From Streptomyces sp. R44 (GTDB lineage: Bacteria; Actinomycetota; Actinomycetes; Streptomycetales; Streptomycetaceae): 64,000 nt of DNA. Below the pieces are notes generated by a model. The model was not told where the DNA came from. It did no database searches and saw nothing but the letters and a program-made list of their open reading frames with translations. The stretch covers positions 6,542,501-6,606,500 of the forward strand of contig NZ_CP163444.1 of assembly GCF_041053105.1 (NCBI RefSeq). The letters are read 5' to 3'. The translations under genes and the position numbers were made by a program. Shown in pieces: positions 44,403 to 53,140 of the stretch (its first letter is position 1; every line of letters begins with the position of its first letter).

Positions 44403-44843
44403 TCAGACCTCGCAGTTGACCGGCGGGTTGCCGGAGCTCACTCGGCAGTAGTCGACGCCGAGGCCGCCGTTGACGGCGCCCGCGTTCGGCCCGACGAGGA
44501 TGTAGTCGCTGTCGTCCCCGCCCAGGACCTGGGCCATCGGTCCGACGGAACCGTCGACCCGGAGGTAGTCGCGGCCGGTGCCGCCCCTGACGACGGCGCC
44601 GCCGCCGATGTTGCCGCCGATGCGGATGTAGTCGGCGCCGCCCAGGCCGTCGACCACGTCACCGGGGGCGAGGGGGCCGCAGGTGATGTAGTCGGCACCC
44701 GCCGTACCGACGACGTTCGAGCTGTTGACGGCGATGCCGTTGACCCGGCACGAGGCCACCGCGTGGGCGGGGGTCGCCGTCAGGGCGACCGGGGCTATGA
44801 CGAGAGTGGCGGCGCAGAGCGCACGCATCGTGTGTCTGATCAT
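44403..44843 (-). CDS. Small secreted protein with degenerate RTX-like GGxGxDY repeats
   Basis: A 146-residue exported protein. The signal peptide covers about 1-28 (ALCAATLVIAPVALTATPAHA, cleavage after AHA). The mature ~118 residues contain five repeats of a Gly-rich unit ending in Asp-Tyr: GTAGADYI, GLGGADYIRIG, GGTGRDYLRV, GGDDSDYILVG and GGLGVDYCRV. These resemble degenerate hemolysin-type calcium-binding nonapeptides, spaced by about 18-21 residues. Four Cys could make two disulfides. No type I secretion genes are near, and the Sec signal argues against that route. Function is unknown. Confidence 0.75.
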   Translation of the reverse strand: MIRHTMRALCAATLVIAPVALTATPAHAVASCRVNGIAVNSSNVVGTAGADYITCGPLAPGDVVDGLGGADYIRIGGNIGGGAVVRGGTGRDYLRVDGSVGPMAQVLGGDDSDYILVGPNAGAVNGGLGVDYCRVSSGNPPVNCEV

Positions 44844-44909
44844 GTGATCAGTGACACATGGTGAGCGTGCGACCGCAATCCGTCACCACCGGTCACTCCG
44901 CCGCTCGGG

Positions 44910-46283
44910 TCATCCTGCCGCCCGAACGGCCGCCACCGCCTTGCGCGCCGCGACGAGCACCGGATCCCACACCGGCGAGAACGGCGGCGCGTACCCCAGG
45001 TCGAGCGCCGTCATCCCCTCCACCGTCATCCCCGCCGTGAGCGCCACCGCCGCGATGTCCACCCGCTTCGCCGCCCCCTCCCGGCCCACGATCTGCACCC
45101 CGAGCAGCCGGCCCGTGCGCTTCTCGGCCAGCATCTTCACCGTCATCGGCGCGGCCCCCGGGTAGTAGCCCGCGCGGCTCGTCGACTCGACCGTCACCGT
45201 CACGTACCGCAGGCCCACCTCCCGGGCGTCCTTCTCCCGCAGGCCCGTCCGCGCGATCTCCAGGTCGCACACCTTCGACACCGCCGTGCCCACCACGCCG
45301 GGGAAGGTCGCGTAGCCGCCGCCCACGTTGGAGCCGATGACCTGACCGTGCTTGTTCGCGTGCGTGCCGAGGGGCACGTGCCGCTCCCGGCCCGAGACCA
45401 GGTCCAGGACCTCCACGCAGTCACCGCCCGCCCAGATGTTCCCGTGGCCCCTGACCCGCATCGCCAGATCGGTGAGCAGCCCGCCGTACACCCCGAGGGG
45501 AAGCCCCGCCGCCCGCGCGAGCGAGGTCTCCGGCACCACGCCCGTACCGAGCACCACCACGTCCGCCGGGTACTCCTCCGCGTCCGTCGCCACCGCCCGC
45601 ACCCGGCCGTCCGTGCCCGTCAGGATCTTCGTCACCGGCGCCGAGGCCACCGTCGTGATCCCCAGGCCGTCCATCGCCCGGTGCACGAGCCGCCCCATGT
45701 CCGGATCGAGCGTCGCCATCGGCTGCTCGCCCCGGGTCAGCACCGTCACCTCGTAGCCCCGGCTCAGCAGGGCCTCCGCCATCTCCACGCCGATGTACCC
45801 GGCACCGACGACGACCGCCCGCCGTCCCGGCGTGCCGGACAGCGAGTCGAGCAGCGCCTGGCCGTCGTCGAGGGTCTGCACCCCGTGCACCCCGGGCGCG
45901 TCGATCCCCGGCATCGGCGGGCGCAGCGGCCGGGCCCCGGTCGCGATCACCAGCTTGTCGAAGCCCGTCCACACCTCCGTACCCGCCTCCAGGTCCCGTG
46001 TGCGGACCCGCTGCCCCGGGACGTCGATCTCCGTCACCTCGGTCCGCGTGCGCAGGTCGATGTCACGGGCCCGGTGCTCCTCGGGGGAGCGCGCGATCAG
46101 CTCGCCGCGCGTCGCCACGTCCCCGCCGACCCAGTACGGGATGCCGCAGGCCGAGTACGAGGAGAAGTGCCCCCGCTCGAAGGCGACGATCTCCAGCTCC
46201 CCGGGATCCTTGAGCCTGCGCGCCTGCGACGCGGCGGACATGCCCGCCGCGTCGCCACCGATGACCACCAGTCGTTCGCTCAT
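44910..46283 (-). CDS. CoA-disulfide reductase / NADH oxidase-like flavoprotein
   Basis: A class III pyridine nucleotide-disulfide reductase of 457 residues. The FAD motif is VVIGGDAAGMSAAS. The redox Cys is in SSYSACGIPYWVGG (about 46), as in CoA-disulfide reductases with a single active Cys. The NAD(P) motif is VVVGAGYIGVEMAEAL, and the C-terminal dimerisation domain is at about 335-450. It probably reduces CoA disulfide or a persulfide with NAD(P)H; oxidase activity is possible. No fused rhodanese domain is seen. It begins nine bases before the upstream DUF4349 gene ends its stop codon, so the two are likely co-transcribed. Confidence 0.85.
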   Translation of the reverse strand: MSERLVVIGGDAAGMSAASQARRLKDPGELEIVAFERGHFSSYSACGIPYWVGGDVATRGELIARSPEEHRARDIDLRTRTEVTEIDVPGQRVRTRDLEAGTEVWTGFDKLVIATGARPLRPPMPGIDAPGVHGVQTLDDGQALLDSLSGTPGRRAVVVGAGYIGVEMAEALLSRGYEVTVLTRGEQPMATLDPDMGRLVHRAMDGLGITTVASAPVTKILTGTDGRVRAVATDAEEYPADVVVLGTGVVPETSLARAAGLPLGVYGGLLTDLAMRVRGHGNIWAGGDCVEVLDLVSGRERHVPLGTHANKHGQVIGSNVGGGYATFPGVVGTAVSKVCDLEIARTGLREKDAREVGLRYVTVTVESTSRAGYYPGAAPMTVKMLAEKRTGRLLGVQIVGREGAAKRVDIAAVALTAGMTVEGMTALDLGYAPPFSPVWDPVLVAARKAVAAVRAAG

Positions 46284-46292
46284 GGGGAGACG

Positions 46293-47303
46293 CTACTTCT
46301 CGGGGGCCTCCCGGGGCTGCGGGGTCCTCGGGTGCCCGGGTGCCGGCTCGGCGGCCGGCGCCACTCCGGCGGCGTTGCGCGGAGCGTCCGGCAGCACGGG
46401 GGCCGCGCCCGCCGGGCGGGGCCCGCGGGCCGCGAGACGCGGGCGGACCAGGCGCCGCCAGAGGACGAAGGCGATCAGGGCCACCGCGAGCCACGGCGCG
46501 AGCGCGGTCAGGACGATGCCGATCCAGGCCGCCGCGCCCACCAGCGCGTTCCAGCCGCCGCCCAGGGCGTCCGCGAAGCCGGGACGGTCCTCCTCCCCCT
46601 CCTCCGCCGACGCCTTCTCGGGTTCGAGGAGCCGCAGGGTGATCGTCGCCAGCGTCGTCCGGTCCTTCAGCGAGTCCCGCTGGGCGAGCAGCGCCTCCAG
46701 GTCCGCCTGACGGCGGCTCAGCTCGCCCTCCAGGGTCACCACGTCGGACAGCTTCTCCGCCCGGTCCATCAGCGTCCGCACCCGCGCCACGCTCGCCCGC
46801 TGGGTGGCGATCCGGCTCTCCACGTCCACCACCTGGTCGGTGACGTCCTTGGCGGACGCCTTGCGGTCGAGCAGCTTCCCGGCGCCCGCGAGCTCGGTGA
46901 GGACGGAGTCGTACCGCTCCTGCGGCACCCGCAGCACGATCAGCGAGGTGAGACGGGAGTCGTCCACCCGCTCCGTCGTCTCGTTCTCCACGTGCCCGCC
47001 CGCGTCCGTCGTCACCCGGCGGGCCGCGGCCAGCGCCTTCGCCGCGTCCTTCACCTCGACGGAGAGCTCGGCGGTACGGATGACGTGCTGCTGCGCGGGC
47101 ACCGTCGACGCGGGCTTCCCGGCCGCGCCCGAGGCGCTGTCGGCCGCACCCTCCGCCGTACCGTCGGCGGGCTTCGCCGCCGCCATGCCGCCGCCCTTGC
47201 CGTCCGAGGCGGCGGTGTCCGTGGCGCCCGCGCCGCAGCCGGTCAGGACCAGTGAAGCCGTCAGCAGGACCGCGGCCGCCGTTCTCGTTCTTGCTGCCCG
47301 CAC
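46293..47303 (-). CDS. DUF4349 lipoprotein with coiled coil and C-terminal membrane helix
   Basis: A 336-residue lipoprotein. The lipobox LVLTGC follows the hydrophobic TAAAVLLTASL. After an Ala/Gly-rich linker comes the DUF4349 core (RTAELSVEVKDAAKALAAAR) and a coiled coil (about 165-225, QRASVARVRTLMDRAEKLSD). A membrane helix follows at about 255-285, then a Pro/Ala-rich cytoplasmic tail. Thus both ends are membrane-bound and the coiled coil is outside. Function is unknown. The GTG at 47303 follows a GGGGGGA stretch. It is divergent from hemY. Confidence 0.8.
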   Translation of the reverse strand: MRAARTRTAAAVLLTASLVLTGCGAGATDTAASDGKGGGMAAAKPADGTAEGAADSASGAAGKPASTVPAQQHVIRTAELSVEVKDAAKALAAARRVTTDAGGHVENETTERVDDSRLTSLIVLRVPQERYDSVLTELAGAGKLLDRKASAKDVTDQVVDVESRIATQRASVARVRTLMDRAEKLSDVVTLEGELSRRQADLEALLAQRDSLKDRTTLATITLRLLEPEKASAEEGEEDRPGFADALGGGWNALVGAAAWIGIVLTALAPWLAVALIAFVLWRRLVRPRLAARGPRPAGAAPVLPDAPRNAAGVAPAAEPAPGHPRTPQPREAPEK

Positions 47304-47442
47304 GAGATCCCCCCGGGGATGGTGGTGAGTGATGCCCGTTGGACGTGCGGGCCCCTCGTACGGGTTGCCCCCGGGCGGTAGCGATGTGGTCACGGTCCGG
47401 CCTCGGAACGGGACCGGGCGGGCGATTTGAGAGAGTGGTGCC

Positions 47443-48906
47443 ATGAACGCGGACACCACGGGACAGCACGCCGGGCCTCATGTCGTCGTCGCCGGAGGCG
47501 GGATCGCCGGACTCGCGGCCGCCCACCGGCTGGCCCTCGCCGGCCACCGGGTGACCCTCCTCGAAGCGGACGCCCGGATCGGCGGCAAGCTCCTCGCCGG
47601 GGAGATCGCGGGCGCGCCCGTCGACCTCGGCGCCGAGTCGCTGCTCGCCCGCCGCCCCGAGGCCGTCGCCCTCGCCCGGACCGTCGGCCTCGGCGACCGG
47701 CTCCAGGCCCCCGCGACGACCACCGCGTCCGTCTGGTCCCGGGGCGAGCTCGTCCCCATGCCCAAGGGGCACGTCATGGGCGTCCCCGGCGACCCCGCCG
47801 CCGTCGGGGGCCTCCTCTCCGCCGAGGGCGTGCGCCGCATCGGCGGAGACCTGGAGCTGCCGCCCACCGAGATCGGCGAGGACATCGCCATCGGCGCGTA
47901 CGTCGCCGCCCGCATGGGCCACGAGGTCGTCGACCGGCTCGTCGAACCCCTCCTCGGCGGGGTGTACGCCGGTGACGCCCACCGCATCTCGATGAAGGCC
48001 GCCGTCCCCGCCCTCTTCGAGGCCGCCCGCGTCCACCCCACGCTCACCGCCGCCGTGCACGCCGTCCAGCGCGCCGGCGCCGCCACCCCCGCCGACGCGG
48101 CGGGCGCCGCCACCGGCCTCGGCGGCTCCGCCTTCCTCGGCATCCGGGGCGGCATCGGCACCCTCCCCGGCGCGGTCGCCGAGGCGATCCGCGCCGCGGG
48201 CGGCGAGATCCGCACCGGAACGCCCGTGACCGCCCTCCTCCGCACCGGCCACACCGGCTGGCAGGTCGTGACCCCGGACCGGACCTTCGACGCCGACGCC
48301 GTCGTCCTCGCCACCCCCGCCGGAATCGCCGCCGGACTCCTCGGCGGCCACGCCCCGGACGCCGCCGCCGAGCTCGCCTCCGTCGACTACGCCTCCATGG
48401 CCCTGATCACCCTCGCCTTCCGCCGCTCCGACATGCCCGCCCTGCCGGGCTCGGGGTTCCTCGTTCCCCCCGTCGACGGCCACACCATCAAGGCCTCCAC
48501 CTTCTCCGCCCAGAAGTGGCAGTGGGTCGCCGACTCCGCCCCCGACCTGTTCGTGCTGCGCACCTCCGTCGGCCGCCACGGCGAGGAGGAGCAGGTCCAC
48601 CGCGAGGACTCCGACCTCGTCGCCGCCTCCCTCAAGGACCTCGCCGCCGCCACCGGCCTCGCCGCCCGCCCCGTCGCGACCACGGTCACCCGCTGGATCG
48701 GCGGCCTGCCCCAGTACCCCGTGGGCCACCTGGCCCGCGTCGCCCGGGTCCGCGCGGCCGTCGCCGGCCTCCCCGGACTGCGCCTCGCGGGCGCCGCGTA
48801 CGACGGCGTCGGCATCCCCGCCTGCATCGCCTCCGCCCACCGCGCGGCCGACGAGATCATCGCCACGTCGAAAACGGCCGACCCCGGTGCGGGGCACTCC
48901 CGGTGA
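47443..48906 (+). CDS. hemY: Coproporphyrinogen III oxidase (HemY/CgoX, protoporphyrinogen-oxidase family)
   Basis: An oxygen-dependent FAD oxidase of 487 residues. In actinobacteria this family oxidises coproporphyrinogen III to coproporphyrin III rather than protoporphyrinogen. The FAD-binding motif [20 protein letters not shown] is followed by [11 protein letters not shown], and the C-terminal FAD contact [20 protein letters not shown] is intact. hemQ follows after 17 bases on the same strand, so the two are an operon. The typical name in databases is protoporphyrinogen oxidase, which may mislead about the substrate. Confidence 0.92.
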   Translation: MNADTTGQHAGPHVVVAGGGIAGLAAAHRLALAGHRVTLLEADARIGGKLLAGEIAGAPVDLGAESLLARRPEAVALARTVGLGDRLQAPATTTASVWSRGELVPMPKGHVMGVPGDPAAVGGLLSAEGVRRIGGDLELPPTEIGEDIAIGAYVAARMGHEVVDRLVEPLLGGVYAGDAHRISMKAAVPALFEAARVHPTLTAAVHAVQRAGAATPADAAGAATGLGGSAFLGIRGGIGTLPGAVAEAIRAAGGEIRTGTPVTALLRTGHTGWQVVTPDRTFDADAVVLATPAGIAAGLLGGHAPDAAAELASVDYASMALITLAFRRSDMPALPGSGFLVPPVDGHTIKASTFSAQKWQWVADSAPDLFVLRTSVGRHGEEEQVHREDSDLVAASLKDLAAATGLAARPVATTVTRWIGGLPQYPVGHLARVARVRAAVAGLPGLRLAGAAYDGVGIPACIASAHRAADEIIATSKTADPGAGHSR

Positions 48907-48923
48907 CGGGCGAGAATAGGCGT

Positions 48924-49637
48924 ATGAGTGCGCCCGAAAAGATCCCGAACGCCGGTAAGAAGGCGAAGGACCTCAACGAGGTCATCCGCTACACCCTGTG
49001 GTCCGTCTTCAAGCTGCGCGACGTTCTCCCCGAGGACCGCGGCGGTTACGCCGACGAGGTCCAGGAGCTGTTCGACCAGCTCGCGGCCAAGGACATCACG
49101 ATCCGCGGCACGTACGACCTGTCCGGTCTGCGCGCCGACGCCGACGTCATGATCTGGTGGCACGCCGAGACGAGCGACGAGCTCCAGGAGGCGTACAACC
49201 TCTTCCGCCGCACCAAGCTGGGCCGCGCCCTGGAGCCGGTCTGGTCGAACATGGCGCTGCACCGCCCCGCCGAGTTCAACAAGTCGCACATCCCGGCCTT
49301 CCTGGCCGACGAGAACCCGCGCGACTACGTCTCGGTGTACCCCTTCGTGCGCTCCTACGACTGGTACCTGCTGCCCGACGAGGACCGCCGCCGCATGCTC
49401 GCCGACCACGGCAAGATGGCCCGCGGCTACCCCGACGTCCGCGCCAACACGGTCGCCTCCTTCTCGCTCGGCGACTACGAGTGGCTCCTCGCCTTCGAGG
49501 CCGACGAGCTGCACCGCATCGTCGACCTCATGCGCCACCTGCGCGCCTCCGAGGCGCGGATGCACGTCCGCGAGGAGGTCCCGTTCTTCACCGGCCGCCG
49601 CAAGAGCGTCGCCGACCTGGTGGCGGGCCTGGCCTGA
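48924..49637 (+). CDS. hemQ: Coproheme decarboxylase / HemQ (chlorite-dismutase-like)
   Basis: Catalyses the last step of the coproporphyrin-dependent heme pathway, the peroxide-dependent oxidative decarboxylation of coproheme to heme b. The 237-residue protein has the family segments [57 protein letters not shown] and [20 protein letters not shown]. The Tyr-rich SYDWYLL region contains the catalytic Tyr of this family. The ATG at 48924 is preceded by a poor Shine-Dalgarno, consistent with coupling to hemY 17 bases upstream. Confidence 0.94.
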   Translation: MSAPEKIPNAGKKAKDLNEVIRYTLWSVFKLRDVLPEDRGGYADEVQELFDQLAAKDITIRGTYDLSGLRADADVMIWWHAETSDELQEAYNLFRRTKLGRALEPVWSNMALHRPAEFNKSHIPAFLADENPRDYVSVYPFVRSYDWYLLPDEDRRRMLADHGKMARGYPDVRANTVASFSLGDYEWLLAFEADELHRIVDLMRHLRASEARMHVREEVPFFTGRRKSVADLVAGLA

Positions 49638-49653
49638 CGGCCGTACAGAACCT

Positions 49654-49688
49654 GGTGGCGCGCCCGGCTCCCGGCCGGGCGCGCCACC
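49654..49688 (+). terminator. hemYQ terminator
   Basis: A 14-bp perfect stem (GGTGGCGCGCCCGG at 49654-49667, complement at 49675-49688) with a seven-base loop, 16 bases after the hemQ stop. Confidence 0.85.
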
Positions 49689-49760
49689 CCTTGACCCGGA
49701 AGATCAGACGGCGGGCGGCACCATGTGCCCGCCGCTCCAGCGACACCGGGTCCGGCTCCG

Positions 49761-49789
49761 GGTGCGGCGCGCGTCACGCGCGCCGCACC
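49761..49789 (-). terminator. Terminator downstream of the TIGR04222-like operon
   Basis: A 13-bp perfect stem (GGTGCGGCGCGCG at 49761-49773, complement at 49777-49789) with a three-base loop. It is 31 bases beyond the stop of the last minus-strand gene of the MNIO operon. Confidence 0.75.
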
Positions 49790-49820
49790 GGCGTCATTTC
49801 CAGGACTTTTCCGCGGGGCC

Positions 49821-50594
49821 TCAGGCGTGCAGGGCGGCCCGGAGCTCCGGCTCCAGGACGGCGGGACCGCGCGTCGCGAGAGCCGTCAGCGGATCGGTGA
49901 GCGGATCGGCCGGCGAGAGCCCGGAGAGCAGCCGCTGCCCGGCCGGGGACGCCCAGCGGGTGTACGGATACACCTCGATCCCCCCGATCAGCAGGCAGAG
50001 CCCCGACCCGACCAGCGGCAGCGCGAAACCGGCGACGACCGGAGCCCGTTCCCCGGCCGGCACCAGGAGCGCCGCGACCGTCCCCAGCAGCAGCGTCAGC
50101 AGGAACCCCGCCCGTACCGCCCGCACCCCGGCCGCCATCTCCCGGCGCGCCTCCTCGGACACGGCGAGCCCCCGGTCGACGAGCCCCTCCGCGAGGCGGC
50201 GTACGGACTCGGCGGCGGCGACCACCGGACGCACGGCGGGCACCGGCGACTGCCCGCCGGGCCCGATGGCACCGAGCACCGCGCGCTCCAGCTCGTCCCC
50301 GGCGCCCGAGGCGTCCAAGACCGTCGCCCAGCCGGTGTGCGCGAGCAGCAGCCGCCGCGCCCGGTGCATCGACACCAGGGTCAGATCGGTGACCCGGAAC
50401 GGGCCCCCGGCGAGGTAGGCCGCCTCGCACACGGTGAGCTCCTCCGTACCGCCCGACGACCCGTGGGGCCGGGCGGCGGCGAGCGCGGCACGGCAGACCC
50501 GCACGCAGCCGACACCGGCCACGACGAAGGCCACCAGGAGGAGCGGAACCCAGATCATGTCCCGGTTGTACGGGAGGACGGCCGGGGCCGCCAC
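49821..50594 (-). CDS. TIGR04222-like membrane protein without Cys tail
   Basis: A 257-residue protein with one N-terminal helix (about 13-32, MIWVPLLLVAFVVAGVGCV) and two central helices (about 163-200). The soluble segment EELTVCEAAYLAGGPFRVTDLTL matches the start of the TIGR04222 domain seen in the upstream gene (YEVAFLNGGPARVVDTALAAL). It has no Gly/Ser/Cys-rich tail. The GTG at 50594 lies 12 bases after the upstream stop and has GAGGGG at good spacing; the ATG at 50558 is the alternative. It is the last gene of the MNIO operon and may be a scaffold or partner of the Cys-tailed paralogue. Confidence 0.72.
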   Translation of the reverse strand: MAAPAVLPYNRDMIWVPLLLVAFVVAGVGCVRVCRAALAAARPHGSSGGTEELTVCEAAYLAGGPFRVTDLTLVSMHRARRLLLAHTGWATVLDASGAGDELERAVLGAIGPGGQSPVPAVRPVVAAAESVRRLAEGLVDRGLAVSEEARREMAAGVRAVRAGFLLTLLLGTVAALLVPAGERAPVVAGFALPLVGSGLCLLIGGIEVYPYTRWASPAGQRLLSGLSPADPLTDPLTALATRGPAVLEPELRAALHA

Positions 50595-50606
50595 CCGAAT
50601 GGCCCC

Positions 50607-51674
50607 TCAGCTGCTGGAACTGGAGCTGGAGCACGAGCTGGAGCTGGAACTCGAACACGAGCTGGAGCTTGAGCCGCCGCAGCTGGAGCCGGAGCTTGAG
50701 CCACCGCAGCTGGACCCTCCGCCGCAGCTCGACCCGCCACCGGAGCAGGAGCCCGAGGAACAGGACCCGGACGAGCAGGACGAGCCGCCGCCCGAGCCGC
50801 CCGAGCAGGAGCCGCCCCCGCCACCCCCACAGGAGCTGTTGGTCGCGCACCACTCGGCGGCCACGCCGACGGCGGCCGCGTCCGAGGAGGAGAAGTGCGA
50901 CGGCGAGGGCCGCCTGCCGCGCCCGTTCCGCCGCGGCGCGGAGATCCGGGCGGCGGCGGCGAGCTGCTCCCGGAGCACCGGGTCCGGCAGGGCCCGCAGC
51001 CCGTGCGCGGCCACGAGATGACCGGCGTCCGCGAGATGGCCGTGCTCCCTCCCGTACGCGAGGACCGCATGGCGGCCGGCCGGGGTGACCTGCCGGCCGG
51101 AGACCGAGCCGCAGACGATGCCGGTGATCACGGCGGCGAACAGCACCGGCGCCACCTTGAAGACGAACGGGAGCCGGAACTCGTGGTCGACGGAGAAGTC
51201 GATCACCGTGAGGACGATCGAGACCGGGAACAGGACGAAGGCCGTCAGGATCAGGGCGGTGCACCAGCGGGCGGTGGTCCGCCGCGTCGCCGGTTCGACG
51301 ACGAGCCCGCGCGTCGCGAGACCGTCGCCGATCTCCTGGACCGCCGGGTGCCGCATGACGGCGAGCCGCAGGTGGTGCAGGGCCCCGTGCGGCGCGGCGG
51401 CGTGCTCCTGGAGCACGGCACGCTCCACCGGGTCGTGCGCGGTGGGGCGGACGACCGCGACGATGCCGGGGCCGCCGATCGCGAGCCTGCCGTCGGCCTG
51501 GAGGGCGGCGAGGGCGGTGTCGACGACGCGGGCCGGGCCGCCGTTGAGGAAGGCGACCTCGTACCGGTCGTGGACGGGCCCGCCGGGACCGCCGCGCGTG
51601 CGGACGACCCGGGTGATGACGAGGGCGATGCCGACGGCGCCCGCGAGGTAGATGAGGGTGAGCAGCAGGTCCAT
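50607..51674 (-). CDS. TIGR04222-like membrane protein with an 80-residue Gly/Ser/Cys tail
   Basis: A 355-residue protein: a first helix at about 2-20 (LLLTLIYLAGAVGIALVIT), a TIGR04222-type soluble segment (YEVAFLNGGPARVVDTALAA), two central helices (about 138-165 and 175-197), and a C-terminal tail at about 276-355. The tail has 11 Cys in a Gly/Ser background with spacings of 5-10 residues (SSGSCSSGSC, SGGGSSCGGGSSC). Such Cys-repeat tails next to MNIO enzymes suggest a modification substrate carried on a membrane anchor. ATG 51674 was chosen because GGAG is six bases upstream; ATG 51680 would overlap the MNIO stop as ATGA. Either way it is translationally coupled to the MNIO gene. Confidence 0.82.
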   Translation of the reverse strand: MDLLLTLIYLAGAVGIALVITRVVRTRGGPGGPVHDRYEVAFLNGGPARVVDTALAALQADGRLAIGGPGIVAVVRPTAHDPVERAVLQEHAAAPHGALHHLRLAVMRHPAVQEIGDGLATRGLVVEPATRRTTARWCTALILTAFVLFPVSIVLTVIDFSVDHEFRLPFVFKVAPVLFAAVITGIVCGSVSGRQVTPAGRHAVLAYGREHGHLADAGHLVAAHGLRALPDPVLREQLAAAARISAPRRNGRGRRPSPSHFSSSDAAAVGVAAEWCATNSSCGGGGGGSCSGGSGGGSSCSSGSCSSGSCSGGGSSCGGGSSCGGSSSGSSCGGSSSSSCSSSSSSSCSSSSSSS

Positions 51675-51676
51675 GG

Positions 51677-53068
51677 TCATCTCCGTACGAGGGCGTGACG
51701 GGCGGCCCGTACGAGCCGGGTGGCACGGCCCGGCGGCCGGCTGCCGGAACGGTCCTGCCACCACTCCGTGAGCCGCCGCCGTGCCGCCGGGTCCTCCGGG
51801 CGCTCGGCCAGCAGCAGGTGCTCGGCGAAGTCGAGGGCGTCCCGGCGGTAGCCGCCGGTCATGGGACGGGACCTGGCGTACGCGAGGAACGCGCGCCGGA
51901 AGTCCTTGCCGAGGATCTCCGGCAGCTCCGGCGCGACCTTCGCGACGACCCCGGCCCGCTTGGCGGCGAGGGCGCGGCTCTGGACCGCGATCCGCCGGGT
52001 GTCGAAGCCTTCGGGGACGGGGGTGCCGGCGACGAGGGCGGAGAGGAGGGCGGCCTGGGTCACGGCCAGGCGTTGGCGTGCCCCTCCGCGGGGTGCGGGC
52101 TCCTCGACGACGGCGACCGCGCCGGGCATGGGGCCTCCGGAGACGCGGGCGCCGGCACCGATGAGGAGCGAGGCCTGTCGGGGTGCGGGTACCAGCGAAA
52201 GGGCGCCGTGCGCGTGGGCTGTGCCCACCCGTTCCGCCCTTGCGGAACGCATGCCCACAGTGGTCCGGATGGCATCCAGCTCCGCCGCGAGCTCGGCCTC
52301 CGGCGGGAAGTCGTCGTCCCGTTCGAGGAGCACGCCCGGCGGGGACACCCGGGAAGCGAGGTCCGCGAGGATGTCGAGGACCGGCTGCGGCACCGGGTGG
52401 GCGTGGGTGTCGTGCCAGACCCCGTCCCGCTCGACGCCGCCCGCCACGTGCACGTACGCGATGGCCTCGACCGGCAGTTCGGACAGGGCCAGGGCCGGGT
52501 CCTCGCCCCGGTTGACGTGGTTGGTGTGCAGGTTGGCGACGTCGATGAGGAGCCGTACCCCCGTACGCTCCACCAGCTCCGCCAGGAACTGTCCCTCCGT
52601 CATCTCCTCGCCCGGCCAGGCGATCAGGGCCGCGATGTTCTCCAGGGCGAGCGGTACGGGCAGCGCGTCCTGTGCGATGCGCACGTTCTCGCAGAGCACG
52701 TCGAGCGCGTCCCGGGTCCGGGGTACGGGCAGCAGGTGGCCCGCTTCGAGCAGCGGGGTCGCGGTGAGCGGCCCTCCGGCCCGTACGAACGCGATGTGCT
52801 CCGTGACCAGCGGCGCCCCGAGGGCCACCGCCTTCTCCCCGAGCGCCGCGAGCCGCGCCGGGTCCGGGCGGTCCGCGCCGCCGAGCCCGAGCGAGACGCC
52901 GTGCGGGACGACCGTCACGCCGCGCTCGCGCAGCCGGGTCAGGGAGTCGGGCAGATGGTCGGCGCAGATGTTCTCCGCGACGACCTCCACCCAGTCGACG
53001 CCGTGCAGGGCCTCCACCGCCTCAGCGATCTCGGGACGCCAGCCGATGCCGATGCCGAGTTCCGTCAT
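51677..53068 (-). CDS. DUF692/MNIO-family multinuclear iron oxidase with fused C-terminal domain (SCO6045-like)
   Basis: A 463-residue protein. The first ~260 residues are a DUF692 TIM barrel of the MbnB/TglH family, enzymes that use two or three irons to oxidise Cys residues of peptides. Candidate metal ligands are all in place: His56 (VVPHGVSL), Glu90-His91 (TEHIAF), Glu143 (ALENIA), Asp176, His181 and His184 ([13 protein letters not shown]), His207 (YVHVAGG), Asp220, His222 and His224 (HDTHAHP) and Glu249 (LLERDD). Residues about 330-440 form a second helical domain ([38 protein letters not shown]). It resembles DUF2063-type partner proteins that bind the precursor in other MNIO systems. 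The ATG follows AAGGAGG, which is buried in a leader stem. Confidence 0.87.
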   Translation of the reverse strand: MTELGIGIGWRPEIAEAVEALHGVDWVEVVAENICADHLPDSLTRLRERGVTVVPHGVSLGLGGADRPDPARLAALGEKAVALGAPLVTEHIAFVRAGGPLTATPLLEAGHLLPVPRTRDALDVLCENVRIAQDALPVPLALENIAALIAWPGEEMTEGQFLAELVERTGVRLLIDVANLHTNHVNRGEDPALALSELPVEAIAYVHVAGGVERDGVWHDTHAHPVPQPVLDILADLASRVSPPGVLLERDDDFPPEAELAAELDAIRTTVGMRSARAERVGTAHAHGALSLVPAPRQASLLIGAGARVSGGPMPGAVAVVEEPAPRGGARQRLAVTQAALLSALVAGTPVPEGFDTRRIAVQSRALAAKRAGVVAKVAPELPEILGKDFRRAFLAYARSRPMTGGYRRDALDFAEHLLLAERPEDPAARRRLTEWWQDRSGSRPPGRATRLVRAARHALVRR

Positions 53069-53140
53069 GTCCCCCTCCTTCGGTCCTCAGTCCCTCACCT
53101 GATGGCCCAGGCGGGCAGGTTCGAATCCCAGGAGGGGGAC
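53069..53140 (-). promoter_or_regulatory. Leader with an 11-bp stem sequestering the MNIO Shine-Dalgarno
   Basis: On the minus strand GTCCCCCTCCT (53140-53130) is perfectly complementary to AGGAGGGGGAC (53079-53069), which is the Shine-Dalgarno and spacer directly before the MNIO ATG at 53068. The 50-base loop contains a smaller CCTG-N6-CAGG hairpin and a TTCGAA palindrome. In the folded form the ribosome site would be closed. This could be a riboswitch, a thermosensor or a coupling device. The stem is seen in the sequence; its regulatory role is inferred. If transcription starts inside the 5' arm, the stem would not form. Confidence 0.6.

Noticed and set aside
50580..51021. A plus-strand frame rich in Glu, Leu and Pro (LELELEHELELELEHE)
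   Set aside because: It is the antisense image of the Ser/Cys/Gly codons of the TIGR04222 tail. It has no Shine-Dalgarno and no independent coding evidence.
53069..53140. A tRNA gene suggested by GGTTCGAATCC and a closing 7-bp stem
   Set aside because: The T stem would have only two pairs and no D or anticodon arm fits. The long stem is better explained as a leader pairing with the MNIO Shine-Dalgarno.
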